A stretch of DNA of 14,207 nt, from positions 1 to 14,207 of the forward strand of contig CANHHS010000027.1 of assembly GCA_947460445.1 (NCBI GenBank), written 5' to 3'. Under the pieces are notes generated by a model. The model was not told where the DNA came from. It saw only the letters and a program-made list of their open reading frames with translations, and did no database searches. The stretch comes from Opitutia bacterium. GTDB taxonomy: Bacteria; Verrucomicrobiota; Verrucomicrobiia; Opitutales; UBA953. Shown one piece after another: positions 1-6,724 of this stretch. The stretch's first letter is position 1; every line of letters starts with the position of its first letter. Both the position numbers and the translations under genes were made by a program.

Positions 1-1047
1 CTCAGCCTGCAGCACGGCTACTTGAGCCTCAGCGCCTTCACTCCCCGCAAGACGTGCCACCAAGGCCTCTTGCTTGGAACGTACAGTGGCAGCATCGGGG
101 CCGTAACGACGACGGAGATCGAGCCAGTTATTCATCCTCTGCTCGAGAGTTGCTGGAACCCCACCCGTGCCCAATCGACTAACCGTACGTGCAAAATCGG
201 AGCGAAGATCATCCGCTTCGGCTGCCAATGATTCAAGTCGGCGAACGGCGTCTACTAAATCTGTATCGATACGTGCAGCCGCCGTACCTGCTTTGAGTAG
301 ACGTGGAAAAATAGTGCCGACGCCTTGACCCCCAAGTCCTGAATCAATTTGCGAAAGCAACTCGAGCAACTCCTGCGCGCGTGAGGCAACCGCATAATCG
401 CGCTCTAAAAGCGTAATCGCCTCATCGGTTAAATCTAAACCTGAAAACTTTTCTAATTGAGACCGAACAAAAGCAGCTTCGTCTTCCGATAGCCGTTCAG
501 CATTTTTAAGCGCTTCGATCCGCTGGTGAATGCCTCGCCATTGCGCATAAGCCTCCGCGTAGGCTGCAAGGGCGGCGGCATGTGCACTCCCGGCCTGGGC
601 ATCGAGTAATTCTAATTGCACTGACTCGCGCAATAAGCGCTGCGGCTCACCTGGGCCGTGAAAATCAATCCAGCGCTCCCCAAGACGGGCCAACTGTGCC
701 AATGTAGCTGCAGCCCCGTTGACAGTAATTCGACCAGATTTTTCTGCAGAAACTGTACGCCTTAATAGCAGTCGACCGTCTTCACAGGCTGGTAAATCCA
801 TTTCACTTAACAACGCGTCGAGCACAGGATCGTCGACGAGCTCAAGCTCGGCTTCGACGACAGCTGCTTCGGCACCCTTCCGCACAATCGCTTTCGGCGC
901 ACGATTGCCTGCGAGTAATGAAAGCGCGCCGAGCAATACGGATTTTCCGGCACCCGTTTCTCCGGTGACGACGGTAAAGCCGGCACCAAACTCCAGCTCT
1001 GTGCGATCCATCAGGGCTAAGTCACGAATGGCGAGTCGTTGAATCAT
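1..1047 (-). CDS. recN: DNA repair ATPase RecN, N-terminal 349 residues (cut by window edge)
   Basis: RecN is an SMC-like cytosolic ATPase that acts on DNA double-strand breaks with RecA. Translating the complement from the ATG at 1047 gives an unbroken frame to base 1. The Walker A motif GETGAGKS is at residues 29-36, preceded by the family-typical start MIQRLAIRDLALMD. Residues from about 150 onward are rich in Ala, Glu, Leu and Arg and look like the first arm of the coiled coil. E. coli RecN is 553 aa, so roughly 200 residues are missing here, including the signature motif and Walker B. One oddity: the usual HGQHxHQ motif after the first strand set reads HGPGEPQ (residues 130-136). The start overlaps the stop of the upstream yggS gene as ATGA, so the two genes are probably translationally coupled. 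No Shine-Dalgarno is seen. Identification is secure. Confidence 0.95.
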   Translation of the reverse strand, partial: MIQRLAIRDLALMDRTELEFGAGFTVVTGETGAGKSVLLGALSLLAGNRAPKAIVRKGAEAAVVEAELELVDDPVLDALLSEMDLPACEDGRLLLRRTVSAEKSGRITVNGAAATLAQLARLGERWIDFHGPGEPQRLLRESVQLELLDAQAGSAHAAALAAYAEAYAQWRGIHQRIEALKNAERLSEDEAAFVRSQLEKFSGLDLTDEAITLLERDYAVASRAQELLELLSQIDSGLGGQGVGTIFPRLLKAGTAAARIDTDLVDAVRRLESLAAEADDLRSDFARTVSRLGTGGVPATLEQRMNNWLDLRRRYGPDAATVRSKQEALVARLAGSEGAEAQVAVLQAE

Positions 1048-1745
1048 GCGACATTGGCACGTTGGCCATAAAGCGCTGACCCAATACGTATGCATGTTGA
1101 TCCAGCGAGGATGGCAACTTCGAGGTCATCACTCATTCCCATCGAGAGCTCGGGTAAATCTATTTTAAAACGTACGACTAAGTCATCGCGACACGCGCGT
1201 AGACGGTTAAAAGCTTTCGCTGCAACCTCAGGATCATCCGAGAGCGGCGGCACTGTCATCAACCCCTCCACGCGCAAAGCGGGAAGCTGCAGAGCGGCTT
1301 CTAGCAACGCTGATGCACCGTCGATATCGGTTCCAAATTTTGCAGGGTCATCGCCAGCATTAACCTGAAGAAGTATGGGAAGTTTTTTGCCTAACTCTCC
1401 AGCAACTCGACCGAGTCGGTTGGCTAAATCAATGGAGTCGACGGATTGAATGCGGTCGAAAGTCTCTATCGCCAACTTGGCTTTATTTGACTGAAGGTGC
1501 CCAATGAGCTCCCATCGAAGTTCTTGAGGTCCAATTAGGCGCTTCGCAGCGGCCTCTTGAACGCGATTTTCGCCAACTGCTAAAATGCCAGCCCGGGCGG
1601 CGTATTGAGCAGCTTCGACTTGATGGGTCTTGGTAACGGGTAAAAGGCGTACAGAGGCCAAGGGACGGCCTGCTTTGGCACACGCAGCAGCTACTCGGCC
1701 GAGGACGGCTTGGTAGCGGGCTTGAAACTCCTCATAGGTGACCAT
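1044..1745 (-). CDS. yggS: YggS/PROSC family pyridoxal-phosphate homeostasis protein
   Basis: This 233-aa cytosolic protein belongs to the YggS/PLPBP family, single-domain TIM barrels that bind pyridoxal 5'-phosphate and buffer PLP and amino-acid pools without a known catalytic reaction. Hallmarks are in order: PVTKTH with the PLP-binding lysine K39, GENRVQEA, LIGHLQSNKAK, QVNAGDDPAKFG, GLMTVPP, LSMGMSDDLEVAI and the phosphate-binding GSTCIRIGSALYG near the C-terminus. Length matches the family. I chose the ATG at 1745; a TTG at 1760 would add five residues but overlaps the candidate -10 box. The stop TGA overlaps the recN ATG (ATGA at 1047-1044), making a yggS-recN transcription unit. It diverges from a LysR-type regulator across 119 bp. 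No Shine-Dalgarno is present. Confidence 0.95.
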   Translation of the reverse strand: MVTYEEFQARYQAVLGRVAAACAKAGRPLASVRLLPVTKTHQVEAAQYAARAGILAVGENRVQEAAAKRLIGPQELRWELIGHLQSNKAKLAIETFDRIQSVDSIDLANRLGRVAGELGKKLPILLQVNAGDDPAKFGTDIDGASALLEAALQLPALRVEGLMTVPPLSDDPEVAAKAFNRLRACRDDLVVRFKIDLPELSMGMSDDLEVAILAGSTCIRIGSALYGQRANVA

Positions 1746-1753
1746 CTGTTTAC

Positions 1754-1782
1754 ATATCAAGGGTTAAGGGGGTGGCTGTCAA
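1754..1782 (-). promoter_or_regulatory. candidate sigma70-type promoter for yggS-recN
   Basis: On the minus strand, a consensus -35 box TTGACA (1782-1777) is followed after 17 bp by TGATAT (1759-1754). The -10 is a weak match (3 of 6), but spacing and -35 are good. It ends 8 nt before the yggS ATG, which would put transcription start on or next to the start codon, so a leaderless mRNA is possible. This is inferred from sequence only. Confidence 0.45.
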
Positions 1783-1811
1783 ATCTTGGCGAACATCCCT
1801 GGTTTTAGGGA

Positions 1812-1824
1812 TTAGAGGCTCTAA
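1812..1824. promoter_or_regulatory. palindromic T-N11-A box, candidate LysR-type operator
   Basis: TTAGAG-G-CTCTAA is a perfect 6-bp inverted repeat around one base, and it exactly fits the T-N11-A core bound by LysR-type regulators. It lies two bases upstream of the candidate lysR -35 box and about 30 bp upstream of the yggS -35 box. That is the usual place for an autoregulatory site in a divergent LysR promoter region. The regulator encoded at 1865-2758 is the obvious candidate ligand; this is inferred. Confidence 0.55.
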
Positions 1825-1826
1825 AC

Positions 1827-1855
1827 TTGATGAGGTTTGCTATTAGCCTTATTAA
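1827..1855 (+). promoter_or_regulatory. candidate promoter for the LysR-type regulator gene
   Basis: TTGATG (1827-1832) and TATTAA (1850-1855) are separated by 17 bp. The -10 ends 9 nt before the ATG at 1865, and the gap is a C-rich run with no Shine-Dalgarno. The predicted transcript would start at or within a few bases of the ATG. The T-N11-A palindrome sits just upstream of the -35. Confidence 0.45.
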
Positions 1856-1864
1856 TCACCCCCC

Positions 1865-2758
1865 ATGCACATCGAGAACTTCAAAATCTTCTGTGACCTT
1901 GTGGACAACAAGAGCTTCTCGAAGGCGGCCAAACTCAATGGCATCACCCAGTCAGCCGTTAGCCAGCAACTCCGGGCGATGGAAAAACATTTTAACGTCC
2001 TGATTGTCGATCGCGGTCAAAAGCAATTCCAGTTAACCCGCGAAGGACAGCGCCTCCATGAATCCGCCCGAGAAATTTTAGGCCACTACGAGCGGGCTGC
2101 GGGCGAGTTGCAGGAAATGCGCAAAGTCGTCAGCGGCACGATCCATGTCTCTACAATTGTTTCGATTGGTTTGCATGAACTACCACCCTACCAAAAACGT
2201 TTCATGCAAGAATTCCCGCACGTTAATGTGCGCGTGGAATACCGTCGATCGAATCTCGTCTACGAAGATGTGCTTTCGAATGCCGTCGATATTGGCCTCA
2301 TCGCCTTTCCTCAAAAACTCCGTCAGCTTGAAGTCATTCCTTTCATGGAAGACCAACTTGTACCTGTGTGCGCACCCAAGCACCCTTTAGCGAAGCTCGG
2401 TGAAATAGAACTCGCCGACCTACAGGGCTGTAAATTTATCGGCTTCGACCAAGATATCCCGACGCGCAAGGCGCTGGACGCTTTCTTCCGCGAACACCGC
2501 ATCGAACTCGAGCCAACCATGGAGTTTGATAATATTGAAACGATTAAGCGCGCCGTCGAAGTGGACGCAGGCGTCGCCCTGGTTCCAGAAGATACGATTC
2601 GCCAAGAGGTCGAACAAGGCACCTTGATTAAGCTACGAATGCGGGATCGACGTATTGCGAGACCCTTGGCGATTATTCATCGCAAAGGCCGCGTGCTTTC
2701 CCCGGCACTCAAGCGCTTTATTGCGCTACTGATTGCCGGTAAAGTCCCTGTGGCCTGA
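1865..2758 (+). CDS. LysR-family transcriptional regulator
   Basis: This 297-aa protein has the standard LysR layout. An N-terminal winged helix-turn-helix (residues 1-60) contains the recognition stretch SFSKAAKLNGITQSAVSQQL, followed by a linker helix to about residue 85. A periplasmic-binding-protein-like effector domain follows (about 90-290), with VSTIVSIGLHELPP opening it and GVALVPEDTI near its end. The overall pattern recalls CysB/CysL-type regulators, but the effector cannot be read from the sequence. It is transcribed divergently from yggS-recN, and the shared region carries a perfect T-N11-A palindrome, so autoregulation and control of yggS are plausible. The stop at 2756-2758 is one base from the stop of the convergent membrane protein gene, leaving no room for a separate terminator. 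No Shine-Dalgarno precedes the ATG. Confidence 0.92.
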   Translation: MHIENFKIFCDLVDNKSFSKAAKLNGITQSAVSQQLRAMEKHFNVLIVDRGQKQFQLTREGQRLHESAREILGHYERAAGELQEMRKVVSGTIHVSTIVSIGLHELPPYQKRFMQEFPHVNVRVEYRRSNLVYEDVLSNAVDIGLIAFPQKLRQLEVIPFMEDQLVPVCAPKHPLAKLGEIELADLQGCKFIGFDQDIPTRKALDAFFREHRIELEPTMEFDNIETIKRAVEVDAGVALVPEDTIRQEVEQGTLIKLRMRDRRIARPLAIIHRKGRVLSPALKRFIALLIAGKVPVA

Positions 2759-2759
2759 T

Positions 2760-3371
2760 TTAAGCCCGATGACGGTTTGCTGCACGCACGAGCGCGAAGG
2801 AAGGTAGTGCTTGTCCAAATATCAAACCCAGCCCCATGCCCACCAAAGCAAAGTCGGGCGGTTGATGAAGACATTGCCATGCAGCTACCCACCAAACTAA
2901 AGCGCCCAAGAGCGGCTCCGGTCGACGCCGCATGGTGCCCTGTACACAGGCATGGATACCGCCGAGCGAACAAGCCAAAGCCGCAAGCGCTGAAGGCGTT
3001 GCGAGCTCCAGAGCAAAAACAGCATGGGCCGACCCCATCAGCGTTACAAAAATTCCGAAAAGCAAAGCGGACCCTGTTCGCCGATTAGTTGGGATAATTT
3101 TCAGTTCTGCGCGATGCGCCCGAAGATAGTGAAAGGTCGCTAAAACCCCAAGGGCAAGCGAGAGCACCCAAATATAAAGCAACCCACGAATAGGAATAGA
3201 CCAGTAGAGAATAGCCGCTTGTAACAAACAGCACTTAGCTAAAAGCAGAGCCCAGACGCCGACTAAAAGATCAAGGATGCGGGTCTCGCGGTGCGCGCGT
3301 TCAAGAGAAAGAGCCAGCTCAGCATCCACTGGCGACGGGAGCGTGTATTTTAAATCTGAATGATCACTCAT
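2760..3371 (-). CDS. polytopic inner-membrane protein of unknown function
   Basis: I do not recognise a family for this 203-aa protein. Its N-terminal 30 residues are hydrophilic. Hydrophobic stretches then lie at about 36-57, 62-83, 101-122, 126-144, 152-167 and 173-195, suggesting five or six membrane spans. Short basic turns (for example HRAELKII and NRRTG, around residues 86-99, and MRRRPEP, around 147-153) are compatible with cytoplasmic loops. No catalytic motif is visible. The start codon overlaps the stop of the upstream 483-aa gene as ATGA (3371-3368), so the two proteins are very likely made together from one mRNA, and a functional link is reasonable but unproven. It converges with lysR with one base between the stop codons. 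Confidence 0.75.
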   Translation of the reverse strand: MSDHSDLKYTLPSPVDAELALSLERAHRETRILDLLVGVWALLLAKCCLLQAAILYWSIPIRGLLYIWVLSLALGVLATFHYLRAHRAELKIIPTNRRTGSALLFGIFVTLMGSAHAVFALELATPSALAALACSLGGIHACVQGTMRRRPEPLLGALVWWVAAWQCLHQPPDFALVGMGLGLIFGQALPSFALVRAANRHRA

Positions 3372-4819
3372 CCTTGCCAGAGTTTTTGTTTATAAATCGA
3401 AGCGACTGTCCGCGGATCGACTTCTGCCTCCCAACTTTTATCTCCACGTTGAATACGCTCAGCCAAGGTACGCGGCTGACAGCTCAGCGCGATGGGATTA
3501 CAGTCCGGCACAGCCACTAATGATCCGGCTAGTTTTAAGTGATTTAATAATCCTTCTACACCTGGGTGAAGCCGTAGCGAATCGAGCGTAATAACTGCAT
3601 CATCCGGGAAAGTATACCCATCCGGAAAACAAACACGGCGAGCAACAGGGTCTTGATAAAGTCGGTTGAGTTGTCGACCAGACATCGGGTAAACGAGCAG
3701 TCGCACTTGGGCTTTAAAAAGCCTCCCTAATGCTTCCAGCAGGCCACCTTCCAAGGCTGTATAATTCTCGGTATTCAAAATTTCGACTAAGTTATTCACC
3801 CCTGAGACAAGCGTCACCGGTCCTGTGGTGTAACGACGGAAGTAACCCGGGAGCCGGTAATAGCCACGCCATCGAGAAATAAGCATCGGGTAGCCGAGTT
3901 CATTGGCCAAACGCGCACGTGCCACAACGTCAGCCTCACTGGTATGATCATCACGCAAACTGATTTCGAGCAGGCTCACTAAATTCGCACTAGGCGTAGC
4001 CTTCTTACCTTGCTCGAGCATATCCAGATTAACATGTGAAACAGGTCGCAGCGATCCACGGGCAACCAAGACGTCTTTATGGTGGAAGAACTCGCTCGGC
4101 ACTTCTGGTTGACCACTCGGACCAAAAAGAACCGCGTCGGTTAAACCTAGACGTACAAGACGAATCGCGGCCTCGGCGGCATTAAGGTGTGCTAAGGCTG
4201 GCCCAGAAAAATCTAGACGGTCAACCTCAACGCGCGAAGCACCCACACCTTCAATCAGTGCATTGAGGAGCGCATCATTGTGATCGCGTGCATGAAAGGC
4301 CGCATGGATTAAATTAACGCCGACAATTCCAAGCGCATCTTGCTGGCGGGCAGCCAGACGATCCCAAAGGCGCAAGTGTAGGATAATATCCGAAGGCTCT
4401 GCACCAGGCTCATGCTGGAAGCGCAGCCCCATCCAACAGTGCCCTTGCCCGACACCGTCATGCGGCGTCGTGGCGACGGTATCCGCGAAAACAAAGAATC
4501 GCGAAGTCTTGCCGCGCTCTGGCCCTAGCCGATCAACCAAAAGGTCATACTCGTGGGCAAGCATTTGGGTTAGACGCTCGCGCGAGACGTAACGCTGCGG
4601 ATGGCCGTAAATAGCATCGCTGATACGCATGTCATACGCCGACATACTTTTGGCGACCGTACCGGAAGCACCGCCTGCTTTGAAAAAATGTCGGACAACC
4701 TCTTGGCCGGCCCCAATTTCAGCAAAAGTCCCGTACACCGAGGCATCAAGGTTCAGTGCCAAGGCCTTACGCTCGGCTACAGCCGACGCTAGGGAGCCTG
4801 GATCAAGGGATTCAGTCAT
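3368..4819 (-). CDS. conserved cytosolic protein, function unknown (often mis-named in databases)
   Basis: This 483-aa protein has no signal peptide and no membrane spans. It matches a conserved, uncharacterised family that I recall from Bacteroidota, Cyanobacteria and Verrucomicrobiota. Family-typical stretches are LNLDASVYGTFAEIGAGQEV (about residues 22-41), GGASGTVAKSMSAYD (49-63), RFFVFADTVAT (107-117), CWMGLRFQ (128-135), LGIVGVNLIHAAF (163-175) and, further on, FSGP and VARGSLRPVSHVN. From memory, such proteins carry automatic names such as TonB-dependent receptor or nicotinate-nucleotide adenylyltransferase. Neither fits: there is no barrel, plug or TonB box, and no nucleotidyltransferase HxGH motif that I can see. 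It is translationally coupled to the 203-aa membrane protein downstream and diverges from sppA. The ATG at 4819 has no Shine-Dalgarno. Confidence 0.85.
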   Translation of the reverse strand: MTESLDPGSLASAVAERKALALNLDASVYGTFAEIGAGQEVVRHFFKAGGASGTVAKSMSAYDMRISDAIYGHPQRYVSRERLTQMLAHEYDLLVDRLGPERGKTSRFFVFADTVATTPHDGVGQGHCWMGLRFQHEPGAEPSDIILHLRLWDRLAARQQDALGIVGVNLIHAAFHARDHNDALLNALIEGVGASRVEVDRLDFSGPALAHLNAAEAAIRLVRLGLTDAVLFGPSGQPEVPSEFFHHKDVLVARGSLRPVSHVNLDMLEQGKKATPSANLVSLLEISLRDDHTSEADVVARARLANELGYPMLISRWRGYYRLPGYFRRYTTGPVTLVSGVNNLVEILNTENYTALEGGLLEALGRLFKAQVRLLVYPMSGRQLNRLYQDPVARRVCFPDGYTFPDDAVITLDSLRLHPGVEGLLNHLKLAGSLVAVPDCNPIALSCQPRTLAERIQRGDKSWEAEVDPRTVASIYKQKLWQG

Positions 4820-4824
4820 AACGG

Positions 4825-4853
4825 TACTTAAACGCTATCGGCTCATCTGGCAA
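4825..4853 (-). promoter_or_regulatory. weak candidate promoter for the 483-aa protein gene
   Basis: On the minus strand TTGCCA (4853-4848) is followed after 17 bp by TAAGTA (4830-4825). The -35 is good and the -10 is poor, and only 5 nt remain before the ATG. The -35 lies inside the 17-bp palindrome, so a protein bound there would block this promoter. Confidence 0.25.
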
Positions 4854-4858
4854 ATGAG
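4842..4858. promoter_or_regulatory. 17-bp imperfect palindrome, candidate operator between divergent genes
   Basis: CTCATcTG-G-CAaATGAG pairs at seven of eight positions per arm around a central G. It sits in the 78-bp region between the 483-aa gene and sppA, overlaps the candidate leftward -35 and lies just upstream of the candidate rightward -35. That position would suit a regulator controlling both genes. It could also be chance. Confidence 0.35.
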
Positions 4859-4859
4859 T

Positions 4860-4889
4860 TTGTCCTCTTAGGAGAAACGCTCAGATTAA
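4860..4889 (+). promoter_or_regulatory. weak candidate promoter for sppA
   Basis: TTGTCC (4860-4865) and GATTAA (4884-4889) are 18 bp apart, and the -10 ends 8 nt before the sppA ATG. Both boxes are partial matches. An AGGAG at 4870-4874 lies 23 nt from the ATG, too far to act as a normal ribosome binding site. Confidence 0.25.
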
Positions 4890-4897
4890 GTCCATCC

Positions 4898-6700
4898 ATG
4901 AAAGACTTCCTTAAAAGCGTCTTTGCTTCTGCCATCGGCTTTAGCCTCACCCTGCTCGCCGGGCTTCTGGTGATGATTGTGTTCATCACAGTTATTGCGA
5001 CGCATGACCCCAGCGACGGTTCACGCCCTACACACATTCAGTCAGGTACGTTTTTAATCATTGGGAATGGTATGACCATCAATGATACCCCAGAGCACGG
5101 CTCTCCAGGTATCGGGTCCTTGCTCTCTGGGGCTAACGACATGCCGCAAGTCGACCTCTACCGAGCACTTGAAGCTCTAGACCTCGCAGCTAAAGATCCA
5201 AATATTGCTGGTATTCTCATGGTCGAAGGCCTCGACGCCGGCTTAGCAACTAGGTCCGAACTTCGAAAAGCTCTTCAGGATTTTATTCAGTCATCTAAAA
5301 AACCAGTGATTGCTTGGATGGAGAATCCTTCAACAGGCGAATACCACATGATGTCGGCTGCCAAAACACTCATCTTGCATAAATCAGGCGAAGTTCAGTT
5401 TGCTGGCATTGCATCGTACTCAACCTATTGGGGAGAAGGCCTGCGCCGCCTCGGCGTCGGCGTGCAAGTCACTAAAGTTGGTAAATATAAATCCGCAGTC
5501 GAACCACTCATTGGCGACAAAATGAGCGAGCCCGCGCGCCAACAGTCACAAGAACTAGTAGATGATATTTGGAATCGTGAGATGGCAGATGTCGCCCGTG
5601 CTCGCGGGATCCCTATAGCCCAATTACAAAAAGCAGTCAGCAGTCCTGGAGTATTTTCGCCCCAGCGTGCACTTGAACTAAAACTGGTAGACAAGGTTAT
5701 GCAGCGCGATGAATTGATTGCTGAGGTCATCCGTGCGGGCGCTACCGACGACACAGAAGGCTCTTTCCGACAGGTATCCCTCACTCGATATGCCGGTAAG
5801 GTAAAGTTGCCGAAAGGCAACGAACAGGTCGCGGTTGTTTACGCCGAAGGCGAAATTGTTGACGGCATGGGTAGCCCTACTTCGGTTGGTGGAGACCGTG
5901 TCGCAGCAACGCTTCGTCACTTGCGTAACGACGAGAAGGTTAAAGCTATTGTCTTACGCGTGAATAGCCCCGGCGGATCTGCCTTTGCCTCAGAAATTAT
6001 TCACCGCGAACTCGAACTGCTACGCAAGAAGGGTGTGCCGATTGTTGTGTCGATGGGCGACCTAGCTGCAAGCGGCGGCTATTACATCGCTTCACCAGGA
6101 AGCACGGTCATCGCAGACCCCATGACCATCACTGGCTCTATTGGGGTCTTTGGCCTCCACTTCAATTACGGCGAACTTGCGGCCAAGCTTTCACTGGCAA
6201 CCGATGGCGTCAAAACTTCAAACCACGCTGACCTGCTCGCAGTCCATCGTCCAGCTACCGTCGAAGAACTAGCGATTGTCCAAGAGTCTGTCGACCGCGT
6301 CTACGAAGAGTTCCTCGGGGTTGTTGGTAGCGGCAGAAAAATGAAACGTGACGATGTGCACGAAATTGCCCAAGGCCGTGTCTGGTCGGGTGCACGTGCA
6401 CGAAAGATTGGCTTGGTTGATTCTTTCGGCGGCTTACGCGATGCGATTGCGGAAGCATCGAAACAAGCCAACCTTAAGAACCCTGGAGTTGTTCAGTATC
6501 CTAGCTTACACGAAGACCGTCGCTCTTTAGCGGAAATGGTTCTTTCCGATAACAAGGAGAGCCCTCTTTTCGCCCGAACGGCTAAAGATCCTGTGATGCA
6601 ACTGATTCGAACCCAGTGGCACCAAGCCGAGGCTATGCGCAACTTAAACGATCGCCGCGGCATCTACCTGCTAGCACCCCTACGTATTGACGACCGCTAA
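4898..6700 (+). CDS. sppA: signal peptide peptidase SppA, 67K type
   Basis: This 600-aa inner-membrane serine protease degrades signal peptides left behind after secretion. One N-terminal membrane anchor (residues about 8-34, after MKDFLKS) precedes two tandem peptidase S49 domains, the layout of the long E. coli-type enzyme (618 aa). The catalytic lysine is in GKYKSAVEP (K198, N-terminal domain) and the nucleophile serine in DLAASGGYYIA (S392, C-terminal domain). Supporting motifs are VNSPGGSAFASE (355-366), ITGSIGVFG (411-419) and GRVWSGARARKIGLVD (493-508). Both catalytic residues are present, so the enzyme should be active. It diverges from the 483-aa gene and converges on the M48 protease gene 15 bp beyond its stop. 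No correctly spaced Shine-Dalgarno is present. Confidence 0.95.
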   Translation: MKDFLKSVFASAIGFSLTLLAGLLVMIVFITVIATHDPSDGSRPTHIQSGTFLIIGNGMTINDTPEHGSPGIGSLLSGANDMPQVDLYRALEALDLAAKDPNIAGILMVEGLDAGLATRSELRKALQDFIQSSKKPVIAWMENPSTGEYHMMSAAKTLILHKSGEVQFAGIASYSTYWGEGLRRLGVGVQVTKVGKYKSAVEPLIGDKMSEPARQQSQELVDDIWNREMADVARARGIPIAQLQKAVSSPGVFSPQRALELKLVDKVMQRDELIAEVIRAGATDDTEGSFRQVSLTRYAGKVKLPKGNEQVAVVYAEGEIVDGMGSPTSVGGDRVAATLRHLRNDEKVKAIVLRVNSPGGSAFASEIIHRELELLRKKGVPIVVSMGDLAASGGYYIASPGSTVIADPMTITGSIGVFGLHFNYGELAAKLSLATDGVKTSNHADLLAVHRPATVEELAIVQESVDRVYEEFLGVVGSGRKMKRDDVHEIAQGRVWSGARARKIGLVDSFGGLRDAIAEASKQANLKNPGVVQYPSLHEDRRSLAEMVLSDNKESPLFARTAKDPVMQLIRTQWHQAEAMRNLNDRRGIYLLAPLRIDDR

Positions 6701-6706
6701 CGCGCT

Positions 6707-6724
6707 TTAGCGAGCTTAGCGAGC
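6707..6724. repeat. 9-bp tandem duplication carrying the M48 gene stop codon
   Basis: TTAGCGAGC occurs twice head to tail (6707-6715, 6716-6724). On the minus strand it is GCTCGCTAA twice, i.e. the last two codons (Ala-Arg) plus the TAA of the protease gene are repeated in frame, giving a second in-frame stop. The first copy also pairs with CGCTAA at 6695-6700 (end of sppA) to form a 6-bp hairpin without a T tract. Confidence 0.8.

Noticed and set aside
1746..1760. TTG start at 1760 for yggS
   Set aside because: It overlaps the candidate -10 box and the added residues (ICKQ) are not family-like; the ATG at 1745 begins at the usual YggS distance from the PLP lysine.
3368..4819. TonB-dependent receptor or nicotinate-nucleotide adenylyltransferase as product name for the 483-aa protein
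   Set aside because: No signal peptide, plug or beta-barrel, and no nucleotidyltransferase signature; these names appear to be propagated database errors.
4870..4874. AGGAG as Shine-Dalgarno for sppA
   Set aside because: It is 23 nt from the ATG, too far, and there is no in-frame start closer to it.
5425..5820. 131-codon minus-strand frame inside sppA
   Set aside because: Ser/Arg-rich shadow of SppA codons, whose reading frame carries the catalytic lysine region.
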